Source of the DNA: CAVVSD01 sp963750895
GTDB taxonomy: Bacteria > Actinomycetota > Thermoleophilia > Solirubrobacterales > Solirubrobacteraceae
DNA: 64,000 bases
Assembly (NCBI GenBank): GCA_963750895.1
Contig: CAVVSD010000006.1
Span: 620,001 to 684,000 of the forward strand
Reading direction: 5' to 3'
Shown: piece by piece, positions 24,139 to 33,119 of the stretch
Numbering within the stretch: position 1 is the first letter of the stretch
Layout: every line of letters begins with the position of its first letter
Notes under the pieces: model-generated
What the model was told of the DNA's origin: nothing
Databases searched by the model: none
What the model saw: only the letters and a program-made list of their open reading frames with translations
Program-made: the position numbers and the translations under genes

Positions 24139-25482
24139 GTGGCAGCCAGCCCGGTCCTGCTCGGACTCGCGTCGGACGGTCGCCTCGCGGCGCACGTGCG
24201 CGAGGGCTCCGATCGCGCCTTCGAGGTGCTCTTCGAGCGCCATCACCGTGCGCTGCTCGCCTTCTGCCGGTCGATGGTCGGCTCGACCGACGAGGCGGAC
24301 GACGCGCTGCAGCAGACGTTCCTCGCCGCCTACCGGGACCTCGCGCGCGGCCGCGAGCCCGACGCCCTCCGGCCGTGGCTCTTCGGCATCGCGCGGCGGC
24401 GCTGCCTCGCGATCCTCAGCACCCGGCGCGCTCGCCCCGAGGTCGAGGCGCCCGAGCCCGTGACGGACGGCCTCCACAGCCACGTCGCTGCCAGGGAGGA
24501 CCTGCGCGGGGTTCTCGGCGACATCGAGGGACTGCCGGAGAGCCAGCGCACGGCACTCGTCCTCGCGGAGCTCGGCGGCCTGTCCCACGACGAGATCGCC
24601 GCGATCCTGGGCTGCCGGCGCGAGAAGGTGAAGGCGCTCGTGTTCCAGGCCCGCACCTCGCTCACCACGGGCCGCGCTGCGCGCGACGTCTCGTGCGCGG
24701 AGGTACGCGCGGAGCTCGCGAAGGTCCGCGCAGCGGTGGCGCGGCGCAAGGTCCTGCGGCGTCACCTGCGCGACTGCACCGACTGCCAGGCGTTCCGCGA
24801 CCGGATGCGCGGCGGGCGCCGGGCGCTCGGCCTGCTGCTGCCGGGACTCGGTCTCAAGCGCCTGCTGCTCGGCGGGCTGCTCGGCTCGGGCGGCGCCGGA
24901 GCCGGAGCCGGCGGCATCGCCGCGACCGCGCTCGTGGTGATCGCCATCCCCATCGGCGGCACCGCAGCGGTGCTCACGCGGTCCGACGAGCCGCGCCCGA
25001 GCGACTCGGCGCCCGCCGCCCGCACGACCGAGGTGCCGGCGGTGGCGGCCGCTGTGCCGGCCACGTACGTCGCGCTCCCCTCGGCGGCGCCGGCACGCAC
25101 GCGCACGGCGAAGACCGTCGCGACGCGGGTGCGCTCGAAGCGCCGCGTCGCGGCGAAGCGCCGAGCGGCCACTCCAGCGGCTCAGGTGCCCGCGGCGCCT
25201 CGCGCCTCCGCGGCGCCCGCGTCGCAGGCCCGGCGGGCGACCCCTCGGCGGGCCGTCGCCGCGCCGCCCGGCACCGCCGTCGCGGAGGCGAGGCGCGCGA
25301 AGCCCGCCGCTCCGCCCGGGCAGACGAAGTCGCGACCCGCGAAGGCGCAGGGTCCCCGCGCGACGCCGGCCACGCCCGCCACGCCTGCCGCCACGGCCGG
25401 TCGAGGGTCGGCGGCGGGTACGGTTGCGGCATCGAGAGCGACGCTCCCGCCTACCCGATCGAATCCGTCGGCCGCGCGCTGA
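24139..25482 (+). CDS. ECF sigma factor with C-terminal zinc-finger, membrane helix and Ala/Pro-rich tail
   Basis: 447 residues from GTG 24139. Sigma region 2 (FEVLFERHHRALLAFCRSMVGSTDEADDALQQTFLAAY, LRPWLFGIARRRCLAIL) and region 4 (LPESQRTALVLAELGGLSHDEIAAILGCRREKVKALVFQAR) are intact. They are followed by an anti-sigma-like zinc-finger element (SCAEV...HLRDCTDCQAF), a glycine-rich predicted membrane helix (AGAGAGGIAATALVVIAIPIGG, ~residues 252-275) and about 170 residues of Ala/Pro/Arg-rich low complexity. The layout suggests a membrane-tethered sigma factor carrying its own regulatory module. Such fusions occur in Solirubrobacterales-type genomes. The last 50 bp overlap the IclR coding region. 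Confidence 0.85.
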   Translation: MAASPVLLGLASDGRLAAHVREGSDRAFEVLFERHHRALLAFCRSMVGSTDEADDALQQTFLAAYRDLARGREPDALRPWLFGIARRRCLAILSTRRARPEVEAPEPVTDGLHSHVAAREDLRGVLGDIEGLPESQRTALVLAELGGLSHDEIAAILGCRREKVKALVFQARTSLTTGRAARDVSCAEVRAELAKVRAAVARRKVLRRHLRDCTDCQAFRDRMRGGRRALGLLLPGLGLKRLLLGGLLGSGGAGAGAGGIAATALVVIAIPIGGTAAVLTRSDEPRPSDSAPAARTTEVPAVAAAVPATYVALPSAAPARTRTAKTVATRVRSKRRVAAKRRAATPAAQVPAAPRASAAPASQARRATPRRAVAAPPGTAVAEARRAKPAAPPGQTKSRPAKAQGPRATPATPATPAATAGRGSAAGTVAASRATLPPTRSNPSAAR

Positions 25483-26210
25483 GGCTGCTGACGCTCGTCG
25501 CCGAGCGAGGGTCGGTCAGCGTCTCGGCGGCGGCCGAGGAGCTCGGCGTGGCGCGCTCGACGGCGCACCGCATGCTGGCGACGCTGCTGTCGGAGGGGTT
25601 CGTCCGCCAGGACCCGGTCACGAAGACCTACGGTCCCGGCCGGAGGATGCTCGAGGTCGGCCTCGCGGCGCTGCGCAACCTCGACGTGCGCGCCGCCGCG
25701 CGCCCGGAGCTCGAGGCGCTCCGCGACGAGCTGGGGGAGACGGTGCACCTCGTGCTCCTCGAGGGCACGCACATCCTGTTCGTCGACTCCGTGGAGTCCA
25801 ACCGCGCCGTCCGCGTGGGCTCGCGCACGGGGATGACGATGCCGGCGCACTGCACGGCGGCGGGCAAGGTGATCCTGGCCGAGCTGCCGCCCGACGCGCT
25901 GGAGGAGTACCTCGACGCGCTGCCCGCCGGCCTCACGCCGCGCTCGATGGAGGACCCCGAATCGGTCCGCGAGGAGATCCGGCAGGTCTCCGAGCGCGGT
26001 TGGGCGACGAACTACGAGGAGAGCGAGGACGGCCTGTCCGCCGTCGCCGTCGCGATCCCCGAGCCCTCCGGCATCACGCGGTCGTCCATCACGGTGTCGC
26101 TGCCCGCCGAGCGCCTGCGGCCCGAGCGAGCGCCGGAGATCGCCGAGGCGACGACCCGTCGCGCCCAGGCGGTCGGCGCACGCCTGCTTCGTGCGCTGTC
26201 GGCGCCGTGA
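25431..26210 (+). CDS. IclR-family transcriptional regulator
   Basis: About 259 residues of clear IclR sequence: the helix-turn-helix YPIESVGRALRLLTLVAERG, AAAEELGVARSTAHRMLATL, the linker FVRQDPVTKTYGPGRRMLEVG, and the C-terminal effector domain (VHLVLLEGTHILFVDSVESN, MPAHCTAAGKVILAEL, WATNYEESEDGLSAVAVAI). The start codon is unclear. No ATG, GTG or TTG lies in frame between the sigma-factor low-complexity tail and the conserved start, so 25431 marks only where family sequence begins; a frame error or unusual start is possible. It probably controls catabolic genes nearby, but no operator is evident. Confidence 0.87.
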   Translation: MESDAPAYPIESVGRALRLLTLVAERGSVSVSAAAEELGVARSTAHRMLATLLSEGFVRQDPVTKTYGPGRRMLEVGLAALRNLDVRAAARPELEALRDELGETVHLVLLEGTHILFVDSVESNRAVRVGSRTGMTMPAHCTAAGKVILAELPPDALEEYLDALPAGLTPRSMEDPESVREEIRQVSERGWATNYEESEDGLSAVAVAIPEPSGITRSSITVSLPAERLRPERAPEIAEATTRRAQAVGARLLRALSAP

Positions 26211-26250
26211 CCGGGGGCGGTACCCTGGATGACGACAGGTCGGGCGGTGA

Positions 26251-26275
26251 CGCTCGACTCGAGCAGTGTCGAGCG
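26251..26275. terminator. Stem-loop behind the IclR gene
   Basis: CGCTCGAC and GTCGAGCG are perfect 8-bp arms around a 9-nt loop, 40 bp after the IclR stop. No T-run follows, as is common for actinobacterial terminators, so it may end the transcript or simply be a dyad. Confidence 0.4.
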
Positions 26276-26340
26276 CCCGCAGTCGTCGCCTACAAGCGCC
26301 TCCGCGCCGCCCTGCACCTCACGCAGGAGGAGCACGAGAA

Positions 26341-26500
26341 ATGGCTGATCGACCCAACACAGGATTCGGTGGGCGACCGAAGCGCAAGACCCCGGCGGAG
26401 CGGTCCGTCGAGTTCATCGCGGCGTCGGCGCAGCTGAAGGCCGAGGCCGCTGCTCGGCGTCACGCGCGCGCCGCCTCCGAGCGCGCGAAGCCCTGCCTAG
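26341..26500 (+). CDS. Small basic ORF, doubtful
   Basis: An ATG at 26341 has a good ribosome site (AGGAGG, ~10 nt upstream) and begins MADRPNTGFGGRPKRKTPAERSVEFIAASAQ, a lysine/arginine-rich helical sequence. After about 50 residues (ASERAKPC) the frame runs without stop into sequence antisense to the MetE-like gene. A TAG one base out of frame at 26498 would end it naturally at about 52 residues, so a frame error is likely. No homologue is recognised. The rest of the 26211-26496 gap holds only the stem-loop. Confidence 0.35.
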
Positions 26501-27603
26501 CCCCACACGTCCCGGGAGACCTCCAGCATGAGGTCGAGCTTGGCCCACTGCTCGTCCGGCGTGAGGTCGTTGCCCTCCACGCCGGAGGCGAAGCCGCACT
26601 GCGGGCTGATGGCGAGCTGCTCCACGGGGAGGAAGCGCGACGCGTCCTCGATGCGGCGCAGCAGGTCGTCGCGGTCCTCGAGCTCGCCGGACTTCGTCGT
26701 GATGAGGCCGAGCACCGCGATCGCGCCGGGGCGCACGAAGCGCAGCGGCTCGAAGCCACCCGCCCGCTCCGTGTCGTACTCGAGGAGCAGCCGCTCGTGG
26801 CGCAGCGTCCCGAAGAGCTCCTCGGCGACCGCGTCGTAGTGGCCCTCGCGGTGCCAGTGGCTCTGCTCGTTGCCGCGGCAGAGGTGGATGCCGAACGTCA
26901 CGCCGTCGAAGCCCTCGATCACCGCGTTCTCGGCGGCGACCGTCGCGCGCAGCATCGCCTGCGGGTCGCGGCCGCGGTCGCGGAAGCGCTCGAGCGACGG
27001 GGGGTCGACGTAGGCGGTGAACCCCGGCGCGTCCATGTGGACGTAGCCGCAGCCCGCCTTCGCGAGCCCGTCGACCATCTCCCGCTGGACGGCGACGACG
27101 GCATCGAGGAACGCCTGGTCGTCGGCGTACGTCTCACGTCCTGAGTCGTAGGCCTGGTAGATGCGGTCGGGGCCGATGAGCGACACCTTCACCGGCGTCC
27201 GGGTGAGCGACTGGGCGAACGTGAACTCGTCGAGCGGCTGGCTGCGGCGCAGGCGCAGCGGCTCGGTCGCCGGCGTGAGCGCGAGCGCCGACGGCGCCGT
27301 GACGACGCCGCCCTCCGTCGCCGCGAGCTTGCGCGCCTCGCGGGCCGCGCGGTGGCGGTCCATCCAGGTGTCGAAGCCCGCGACGTCGGTGAAGCTCTGC
27401 ATGAAGTTCAGCCGGCGGAACTCTCCGTCCACGACGATCGGCAGGTCGTGGCGCTCCTGCTCGGCGACGAGGTCGCGCACGGCGGCGTCCTCGACCGCCC
27501 GCAGGCCGTCGTCGGACAGATCGCCCGACTCGTGGCGGGCCACGGCGTCCACGAGCTCCGGCGGGCGCAGCATCGAGCCGACGTTGTCGACGCGCAGGGT
27601 CAT
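26497..27603 (-). CDS. Cobalamin-independent methionine synthase (MetE core)-like protein
   Basis: 368 residues, only the C-terminal catalytic TIM barrel of MetE. It begins MTLRVDNVGSMLRPPELVDAV and carries QERHDLPIVVDGEFRRLNFM, a GCGYVHMDAP strand, FGIHLCRGN (metal-site His/Cys pair) and LAISPQCGFAS (second Cys). The zinc ligands typical of MetE thiol activation are therefore present. Stand-alone core proteins of this kind transfer methyl groups in methionine synthesis or catabolism; the donor is unknown. It is the last gene of the minus-strand catabolic operon, overlapping the aldolase stop by 4 nt (ATGA). Confidence 0.83.
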   Translation of the reverse strand: MTLRVDNVGSMLRPPELVDAVARHESGDLSDDGLRAVEDAAVRDLVAEQERHDLPIVVDGEFRRLNFMQSFTDVAGFDTWMDRHRAAREARKLAATEGGVVTAPSALALTPATEPLRLRRSQPLDEFTFAQSLTRTPVKVSLIGPDRIYQAYDSGRETYADDQAFLDAVVAVQREMVDGLAKAGCGYVHMDAPGFTAYVDPPSLERFRDRGRDPQAMLRATVAAENAVIEGFDGVTFGIHLCRGNEQSHWHREGHYDAVAEELFGTLRHERLLLEYDTERAGGFEPLRFVRPGAIAVLGLITTKSGELEDRDDLLRRIEDASRFLPVEQLAISPQCGFASGVEGNDLTPDEQWAKLDLMLEVSRDVWG

Positions 27604-28292
27604 GTGTCGAGCCTCCTGACCAAGTAGTCCCACAGCGACTGCAGGTGCTTCGGCGACCAGACGTTCCCGCGCTTCGCGAGCGCCTCCTCGTCGTCGGACC
27701 AGCGCTTGGCGCCGCCGAAGCCCTCGACGAGCAGCTGCTGGTGCGCTGCCTTCTCCAGCAGGACCGCGGCGCAGATCGCCGCCGGCAGGTCCTCGCCCAC
27801 CGCGACGATGCCGTGGTTCACGAGCAGCAGCGCCCGGGCGTCCCCGAGCCCCTGCGCGACGTCGATGCCCATGTCGCGGGTGACGATGAGATCGGCCGTC
27901 CGGGTGTAGTGCGGCACCTTCGGCGGCACGAACAGCGTGCCCGCGTGCGACACGGGCTGCAGCTCGCAGCCCGCCGCGCCGAGCGCGATGGAGTGCGGCG
28001 GGTGCGAGTGCACGACGGACCCGACGTCGGGCCGCGCGAGCATCACCTCGCTGTGGATCGGCCACTCGACGTGGCGCGGTCCCTCGCCGTCGAGGACCTC
28101 GCCGTCCCAGCCGACGAGCAGGACGTTCTCGGGCTCCACCTCCTCGAACCCGAGGCCCGAGCCCTTCATCCAGATGCCGCGGCCGTCCGGGTCGCGCACC
28201 GACGGGTGACCCCAGACGTAGTCGTCGTGCCCGTTGCCGTACAGCACGCGGCAGGCCAGGACGATCTGGCGCCGGATCTCCTCGCTGGTCAC
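27600..28292 (-). CDS. Class II aldolase/adducin family protein
   Basis: 230 residues from a GTG start at 28292 with a GGAAGGAG ribosome site. The family zinc site is visible in SVVHSHPPHSIALG (HxH) and LLLVNHGIVAVG (H), and the acid residue in the HVEWPIHSEVMLARPDV segment. Members cleave or decarboxylate hydroxyacid or sugar phosphates (fuculose-phosphate aldolase, HMP decarboxylase-like). No specific substrate can be assigned. It lies between the aldehyde dehydrogenase and the MetE-like gene in one operon. Confidence 0.85.
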   Translation of the reverse strand: MTSEEIRRQIVLACRVLYGNGHDDYVWGHPSVRDPDGRGIWMKGSGLGFEEVEPENVLLVGWDGEVLDGEGPRHVEWPIHSEVMLARPDVGSVVHSHPPHSIALGAAGCELQPVSHAGTLFVPPKVPHYTRTADLIVTRDMGIDVAQGLGDARALLLVNHGIVAVGEDLPAAICAAVLLEKAAHQQLLVEGFGGAKRWSDDEEALAKRGNVWSPKHLQSLWDYLVRRLDT

Positions 28293-28365
28293 GAGTGTGT
28301 CTCCTTCCGACCGTGGATGTGTCGCTCTGCGACACATCCGCGACCGAAGACGCAGTCTTCGGCCG

Positions 28366-29872
28366 TCACGCGTCGAGCGCCACGTTGACCGTCTTGAGCT
28401 GCGTGAAGGACAGGACCTCCGAGAGGTCCTCCTCGCGCCCGACGCCGGAGTTCTTGAAGCCGCCGAACGGCACGCCGAGGTAGTGCGCGGCCGTCTCGTT
28501 GAACCAGACGAACCCCGCGTCGACGCGGCGGGCGAGCCGGTGGGCCCGTCCGAGGTCGCGCGTGAAGATGCTCGCGGTGAGGCCGTACTCGACCGCGTTG
28601 GCGATCTGCCAGGGCCTCCTCCTCGTCGCGCCACGTCACGACCGACAGGACCGGGCCGAAGACCTCGTTGTTGGCGATCGGCATGTCCTGGCGGACGTCG
28701 GTGATGAGCGTCGGGGCCACGAACCAGCCGCGCTCCAGGCCCTCCGGAGCGCCGCCGCCGGCGAGGATCGTCGCGCCCGAGTCGCGCGCGCTCTGGATGT
28801 GCGCGAGGACGCGGTCGCGGTGCACGTCGGAGATGACCGGGCCCATCTGCGTGCCCTCGGCGAGCGGGTCGCCGATCGTCAGCGCCTCGAACGACGCGCG
28901 GACGCGGTCGACGACCTCGTCGGCGACCGACTCGTGCACGACCAGCCGCGACGTCGAGCCGCAGGACTGGCCGCTCGTCATCGTCAGGTTCATGCCGATC
29001 ATCGCCCAGTGCGCGGCCCGCTCGAGGTCGGCGTCGGGGTAGACGATGCAGGGGTTCTTCCCGCCGAGCTCCAGCGAGATCGACTTCACGACGCCCGAGG
29101 CCGCCGCGGCACCCTGGATCGCGAGGCCGGTGCGGACGCTGCCGGTGAAGGCGATGCGGCGGATCGCCGGGTGGCGGGACATCGCGTCGCCGACCACCGG
29201 CCCGGAGCCGGCCAGGACGGTCAGCAGACCCGGGGGCAGCACCTCGGCTGCCAGCTCCGCGAGCCGCAGGCCGGACAGCGGTGCCTGGTCGGGCGTCTTG
29301 ACGATGCACGCGTTGCCCGCGATGAGCGGCGTCGCGGCGCGCGTCGCGAACATGAGCGGGTGGTTGTAGGCGATGACGCGGCCGACGACGCCGAACGGCT
29401 CGCGCACCGTGTAGTGCAGGTGGTCGGCCGTCGAGGGGATCGTCGTCCCCTTGAGCTCCATCGCCCAGTCGGCGGCGAGGTGCATCGACTCGACGGCGTT
29501 GGCCACGTCGAAGCGCCCGGCGTGCATCGGGAGCCCGGCGTCGAGCGCGTCGAGCTCGGCCAGCTCGTCGGCGTGCTCGGCCACGAGGTCGGCCCACGCG
29601 CGGATGCGCTTCGCGCGCTCGCGCGGGGCGACGTCGCGCCACTCCTCGAACGCCGCCTGGCCTGCGCGCACGGCGGCGTCCACGTCCGCGGGCGTGGCGG
29701 CCGGGACGGTCGCGAGGTGCTCGCCGGTGGACGGGTTCGTCGTCGCCCAGCCGGCGGGGTCGCCGGCGATCTCGTCGGCGCCGATGCGGACCGCCCACTG
29801 GTGGTCGGCGATGCGCGCGGCGACCTCCCGCGAGCGTGTCGTGTCGGGCTGGACGGCGTTGGCGGCCGCCAT
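28366..29872 (-). CDS. NAD(P)-dependent aldehyde dehydrogenase (frameshifted)
   Basis: Starts at ATG 29872 (TGATG overlap with the monooxygenase gene). Family motifs are intact: VGRVIAYNHPLMFATR, IVKTPDQAPLSGLRLAEL, FTGSVRTGLAIQG, the catalytic glutamate in SLELGGKNPCIV, and the catalytic cysteine in SGQSCGSTSRLVV. The frame breaks after WRDEEEALA at about 28607. The correct C-terminus (ANAVEYGLTASIFTRDL, VPFGGFKNSGVGRE, ending TVNVALDA at 28366) continues in another frame, and removing one base restores a single ~500-residue protein. It oxidises an aldehyde produced in this pathway; the substrate is unknown. Confidence 0.88.
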
Positions 29873-31005
29873 CAGCGAAGACCTGCCTGGATCAGCATGG
29901 GGTGGACCTCCTGCTCGAAGCGCTTCATGTCCTCGATGTAGCGGGCCCAGGAGAGCAGGATGCCGTCGAACCCGGCACGGACGAGCATCCCCAGGCTCTC
30001 GACGATCTGCTCCGCGGTCCCCACGATCGGGATGCCGCCCCACCCGGCGATGAAGTGCTCCTTCATCCCGAGCGCGACCTCGGGGGGCAGGCTCTGGGAG
30101 TTGATGCCGAACGTCTTGACGAGGTTCTCGACCGCGTCCCAGTCGCCGTGGTCGTGGACGTAGGAGTGCAGGTAGTCCTTCGCGTCCTGCTCGGTGTCGC
30201 CCTGGACGATGTACGCGTTGCCCCACACGGAGATCTCGCGCCCGTACTCGTTCTTGGCCAGGGCGCGGTAGTCGTCGACGAGCTTCTTGAGCGAGTCGAA
30301 GTCGTGCGCGCTCGGCAGGACGAAGGCGACGTCGCACTCCCTGGCCCCGAAGTGCCGGCCGGCCTCCGAGCCGCCCGCGTTCATGATCACCGGATGGGGG
30401 CGCTGCACCGGGTGCGGGCGGCAGACGGCGCCTTCCACCTTGTAGTACTTGCCCTCGAAGTCGAAGGGCTCCTCGGCCGTCCACATCGAGCGGATGATGT
30501 GCAGCCACTCGCGCGCGACCTCGTAGCGCTCGTCGTGCGGCAGCAGCGGGGCACCGAACATCTCGATCTCGGCGGTGTGCCAGCCGGTGACGACGTTGAG
30601 CGCGAAGCGCCCGTTCGTCACGTGGTCGATCGTCATCGCCTGCTTGGCGGCGAGGATCGGGTGGATCGTCGGGACGTGCGACGTCGAGAAGACGCCGGAC
30701 GTCGTGGTCGACGCGCCGATCCCGGCGGCCCAGGTGAACGGCTCGAAGCCGGCGCCGTTGAAGTCCGTCGAGCCGCCGAAGCCGCGCCAGCGGCCGACGG
30801 AGACGAGGGCCTCGAAGCCCATCCGGTCGCCGATCTGCGCGAGCTCCAGGGTGCTCGGCCAGTTCGCCTCGAGGTGGCCGTCGATCGACGTGATCGCCGC
30901 GCCCTGCTGCAGGTTCGTGCCGAACGTGCCCAGGCGCAGTGCGCGGTCGGAGTAGACCGGGTGCTTGGCCTCGCGGAGCTCGTCCGCGCGCGTGGTCGTA
31001 CTCAT
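29872..31005 (-). CDS. LLM-class flavin-dependent monooxygenase, RutA/SfnG-like (copy B)
   Basis: 377 residues from ATG 31005 (ATGA overlap with copy A). Luciferase-like TIM barrel with the landmark segments GRWRGFGGSTDFNG, FTWAAGIGA, LAAKQAMTIDHVTNGRFALNVVTGW, EEPFDFEGKYYKVEG and HPVIMNAGGSEAGRHF. These are closest in style to RutA (uracil ring-opening oxygenase) and SfnG/SsuD. Such enzymes use FMNH2 from a separate reductase; the flavin reductase gene stands at the start of this operon. About three quarters of the residues match copy A, so this is a tandem duplication with possible substrate divergence. Confidence 0.9.
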   Translation of the reverse strand: MSTTTRADELREAKHPVYSDRALRLGTFGTNLQQGAAITSIDGHLEANWPSTLELAQIGDRMGFEALVSVGRWRGFGGSTDFNGAGFEPFTWAAGIGASTTTSGVFSTSHVPTIHPILAAKQAMTIDHVTNGRFALNVVTGWHTAEIEMFGAPLLPHDERYEVAREWLHIIRSMWTAEEPFDFEGKYYKVEGAVCRPHPVQRPHPVIMNAGGSEAGRHFGARECDVAFVLPSAHDFDSLKKLVDDYRALAKNEYGREISVWGNAYIVQGDTEQDAKDYLHSYVHDHGDWDAVENLVKTFGINSQSLPPEVALGMKEHFIAGWGGIPIVGTAEQIVESLGMLVRAGFDGILLSWARYIEDMKRFEQEVHPMLIQAGLR

Positions 31006-32138
31006 CGGAGCCCGGCCTGGATCAGCATGGGATACGTCTCCTCCTGGAACTTCCGCATGTCGTCGATGTACCGCGGCCATGACAGCAGACAGCCGTCGAA
31101 GCCCGCGTCGGAGATGACGCCGAGCTGCTCGACGACCTGCTCCGCGGTCCCGATGACCGGGTACCCGCCCCAGCCCGCGATGAAGTGGCGCTTCATGTCC
31201 TGCAGGACGTCGGCGGGGAGCGTCTGCGCGTTCATCCCCATCGTGCTGACGAGGTTGTCGGCCGCCTCCCAGTCGCCGAGCTCGTCGACGTAGCGGTGCA
31301 GGTAGTCCTTGGCGTCCTGCTCGGTGTCGCCCTGGACGACGTACGCGTAGCTCCACACCTGCAGCTCGCGGCCGTACTCCTCGCGCGCGAGCCGGCGGTA
31401 GTGGTCCACGCGGGCGCGCATGCTGTCGGCGTCGTGCGCGTCGGGGATGACGAAGGCGACGTCGCACTCCTTGGCGGCGAAGTGCCGGCCGGCCTCCGAG
31501 CCGCCCGCGTTCATGATCACGGGGTGCGGCTTCTGCAGGGGATGGGGGCGGCAGACGGCGCCCTCGACCTTGTAGTACCTGCCCTCGAAGTCGAAGGGCT
31601 CCTCGGCCGTCCACATCTCGCGGATGATGTGCAGCCACTCCGTCGCGAGCGCGTAGCGCTCGTCGTGCTCGAGCATCGGCGCGCCGAACATCTCGATCTC
31701 GGGCTTGTGCCAGCCGGTCACGATGTTGAGCGCGAAGCGACCGCCGGAGATGTGGTCGACCGTCATCCCCTGCTTCGCGGCGAGGATTGGGTGGATCGTC
31801 GGGACGTGCGAGGTGGCGAAGAGGCCCGCCCGCTTCGTCTGGGCGCCCGTCGCCGCAGCCCAGGTGAAGCACTCGAAGCCCTCGCCGTTGAAGTCCGTCG
31901 GCCCGCCGAAGCCGCGCCAGCGACCGACGGGGACGAGCGCCTCGAAGTCCATCTCGTCGCTCATGGCGGCGAGCGACGACGTGCTCGGCCAGTCGGCGTT
32001 CAGCGTCCCGTCGATCGTCGAGATCGCGCAGCCGTAGCTGAGGTTGGACGAGAACGTCCCCAGCCGCAGCTTGCGGTCGCTGTAGACCGGGTGCTTGGCC
32101 TCGCGCAGGTCGTCGGCCCGTGACTGCGTGGCGCTCAT
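31002..32138 (-). CDS. LLM-class flavin-dependent monooxygenase, RutA/SfnG-like (copy A)
   Basis: 378 residues from ATG 32138 (ATGA overlap with the flavin reductase fusion gene). Same architecture as copy B: GRWRGFGGPTDFNGEGFE, FTWAAATGAQTKRAG, HPILAAKQGMTVDHISGGRF, LNIVTGWHKPEIEMFG, EPFDFEGRYYKVEG and a C-terminal YIDDMRKFQEETYPMLIQAGLR that is nearly identical to copy B. Differences cluster near residues 29-35 and 85-105, around the active-site face, where substrate specificity would be set. Translational coupling to the reductase supports a two-component monooxygenase. Confidence 0.9.
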   Translation of the reverse strand: MSATQSRADDLREAKHPVYSDRKLRLGTFSSNLSYGCAISTIDGTLNADWPSTSSLAAMSDEMDFEALVPVGRWRGFGGPTDFNGEGFECFTWAAATGAQTKRAGLFATSHVPTIHPILAAKQGMTVDHISGGRFALNIVTGWHKPEIEMFGAPMLEHDERYALATEWLHIIREMWTAEEPFDFEGRYYKVEGAVCRPHPLQKPHPVIMNAGGSEAGRHFAAKECDVAFVIPDAHDADSMRARVDHYRRLAREEYGRELQVWSYAYVVQGDTEQDAKDYLHRYVDELGDWEAADNLVSTMGMNAQTLPADVLQDMKRHFIAGWGGYPVIGTAEQVVEQLGVISDAGFDGCLLSWPRYIDDMRKFQEETYPMLIQAGLR

Positions 32139-33073
32139 GGCGCCTCCCCTCCGGCGGCGATCGCCGCCCGCTGGCTCCTCGCGGCGCGATCGGCGTGCTC
32201 GCGCACCGCCCGTCGTGCCGCCTCGACGTCGTTGTTCTCGTACGCCTCGACCAGGCGGCGGTGATCGCCCGCCAGCTCGGGGTCGGCGTCCGTGGCGTCC
32301 GTGTACGTGCGCAGGATCAGCCCCGCGACGCCGAGACGCCGGTAGGTCTCCGTGAGCGGCTCGGACCCGGCGAGCGCGACGTGCGCATCGTGGAACGCCG
32401 CGTTCGCCTCGGCCCACCCGGCCACGTCGGTGAAGTGGCCGTCCGCGATGAGGCCCTGCGTCGTCTCCATGAGCGCGCGCAGGCGGGCGACCGCAGTCGC
32501 GTCCGCCTTTCCCACCGTGAGCTCGACGACCCCGAGCTCGATCGCGCTGCGCGCGGCGAACGTCTCCTCGCACAGCTCGGTGAGATCCAGCTCGGGGCTC
32601 AGACGCCCGAACCGCCCGCGGAAGTAGGCGAGCGGATCGCCGTGCGACGCCTCCGCGCGCTGGACCTCGCCGAAGAAGACGGTGTGGGTGCCGCCGGTGA
32701 CGGCGTCGCGGACGCGGCACTCCACGCGGGCGAGCGCATCGCTCAGGACCGGGTCCCCCTCGGCGCTGCGGCCGACGTCGAGACCTGCGAACTTCTCGCC
32801 GTGACGGCCGGCGAAACGCATCGCGAGCTCGCCCTGGTCCTCGCGGAGGATGTTGACCACGAACGTGCCGCTCTCGCGCACCGCGGTCTCGGTGACCGCC
32901 GCCCGGTTGAGGCAGACGAGCAGCGACGGCGGATCGAGCGACACGGAGGAGACGGCGCTGGCCGTCGCGCCGTGGTCGGTGTCGTCGTGGCGCGAGGTGA
33001 TCACGGTCACCCCGGTGGCGAAATGCCCGATGACGTGGCGGTACCGCTCCCCGTCGAACGTCGCCTGCGCCAT
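32135..33073 (-). CDS. Flavin reductase fused to a C-terminal FCD domain
   Basis: 312 residues from ATG 33073 (an in-frame ATG at 33100 is possible but lacks a ribosome site). Residues ~5-165 are a flavin reductase-like domain: RHVIGHFATGVTVIT, DHGATASAVSSVSLDPPSLLVCLNR, GTFVVNILREDQGELAMRFAG, HTVFFGEV. Residues ~175-305 are an all-helical FCD domain as in GntR/FadR regulators, with EANAAFHDAHVALAG and DHRRLVEAYENNDVEAARRAVREHAD. There is no winged helix. It probably supplies reduced flavin to the adjacent monooxygenases and may sense a ligand through the FCD part. Divergent from the HpaB-type gene. Confidence 0.88.
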   Translation of the reverse strand: MAQATFDGERYRHVIGHFATGVTVITSRHDDTDHGATASAVSSVSLDPPSLLVCLNRAAVTETAVRESGTFVVNILREDQGELAMRFAGRHGEKFAGLDVGRSAEGDPVLSDALARVECRVRDAVTGGTHTVFFGEVQRAEASHGDPLAYFRGRFGRLSPELDLTELCEETFAARSAIELGVVELTVGKADATAVARLRALMETTQGLIADGHFTDVAGWAEANAAFHDAHVALAGSEPLTETYRRLGVAGLILRTYTDATDADPELAGDHRRLVEAYENNDVEAARRAVREHADRAARSQRAAIAAGGEAP

Positions 33074-33119
33074 GGTGCCGGCCCCCCTGGCAGAACCCAT
33101 GGCGTCACGTTACCATCAG

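Noticed and set aside
24048..25430. Upstream extension of the IclR frame as part of the regulator
   Set aside because: That stretch is the out-of-frame reading of the sigma-factor gene, Arg/Gly-rich and without family similarity.
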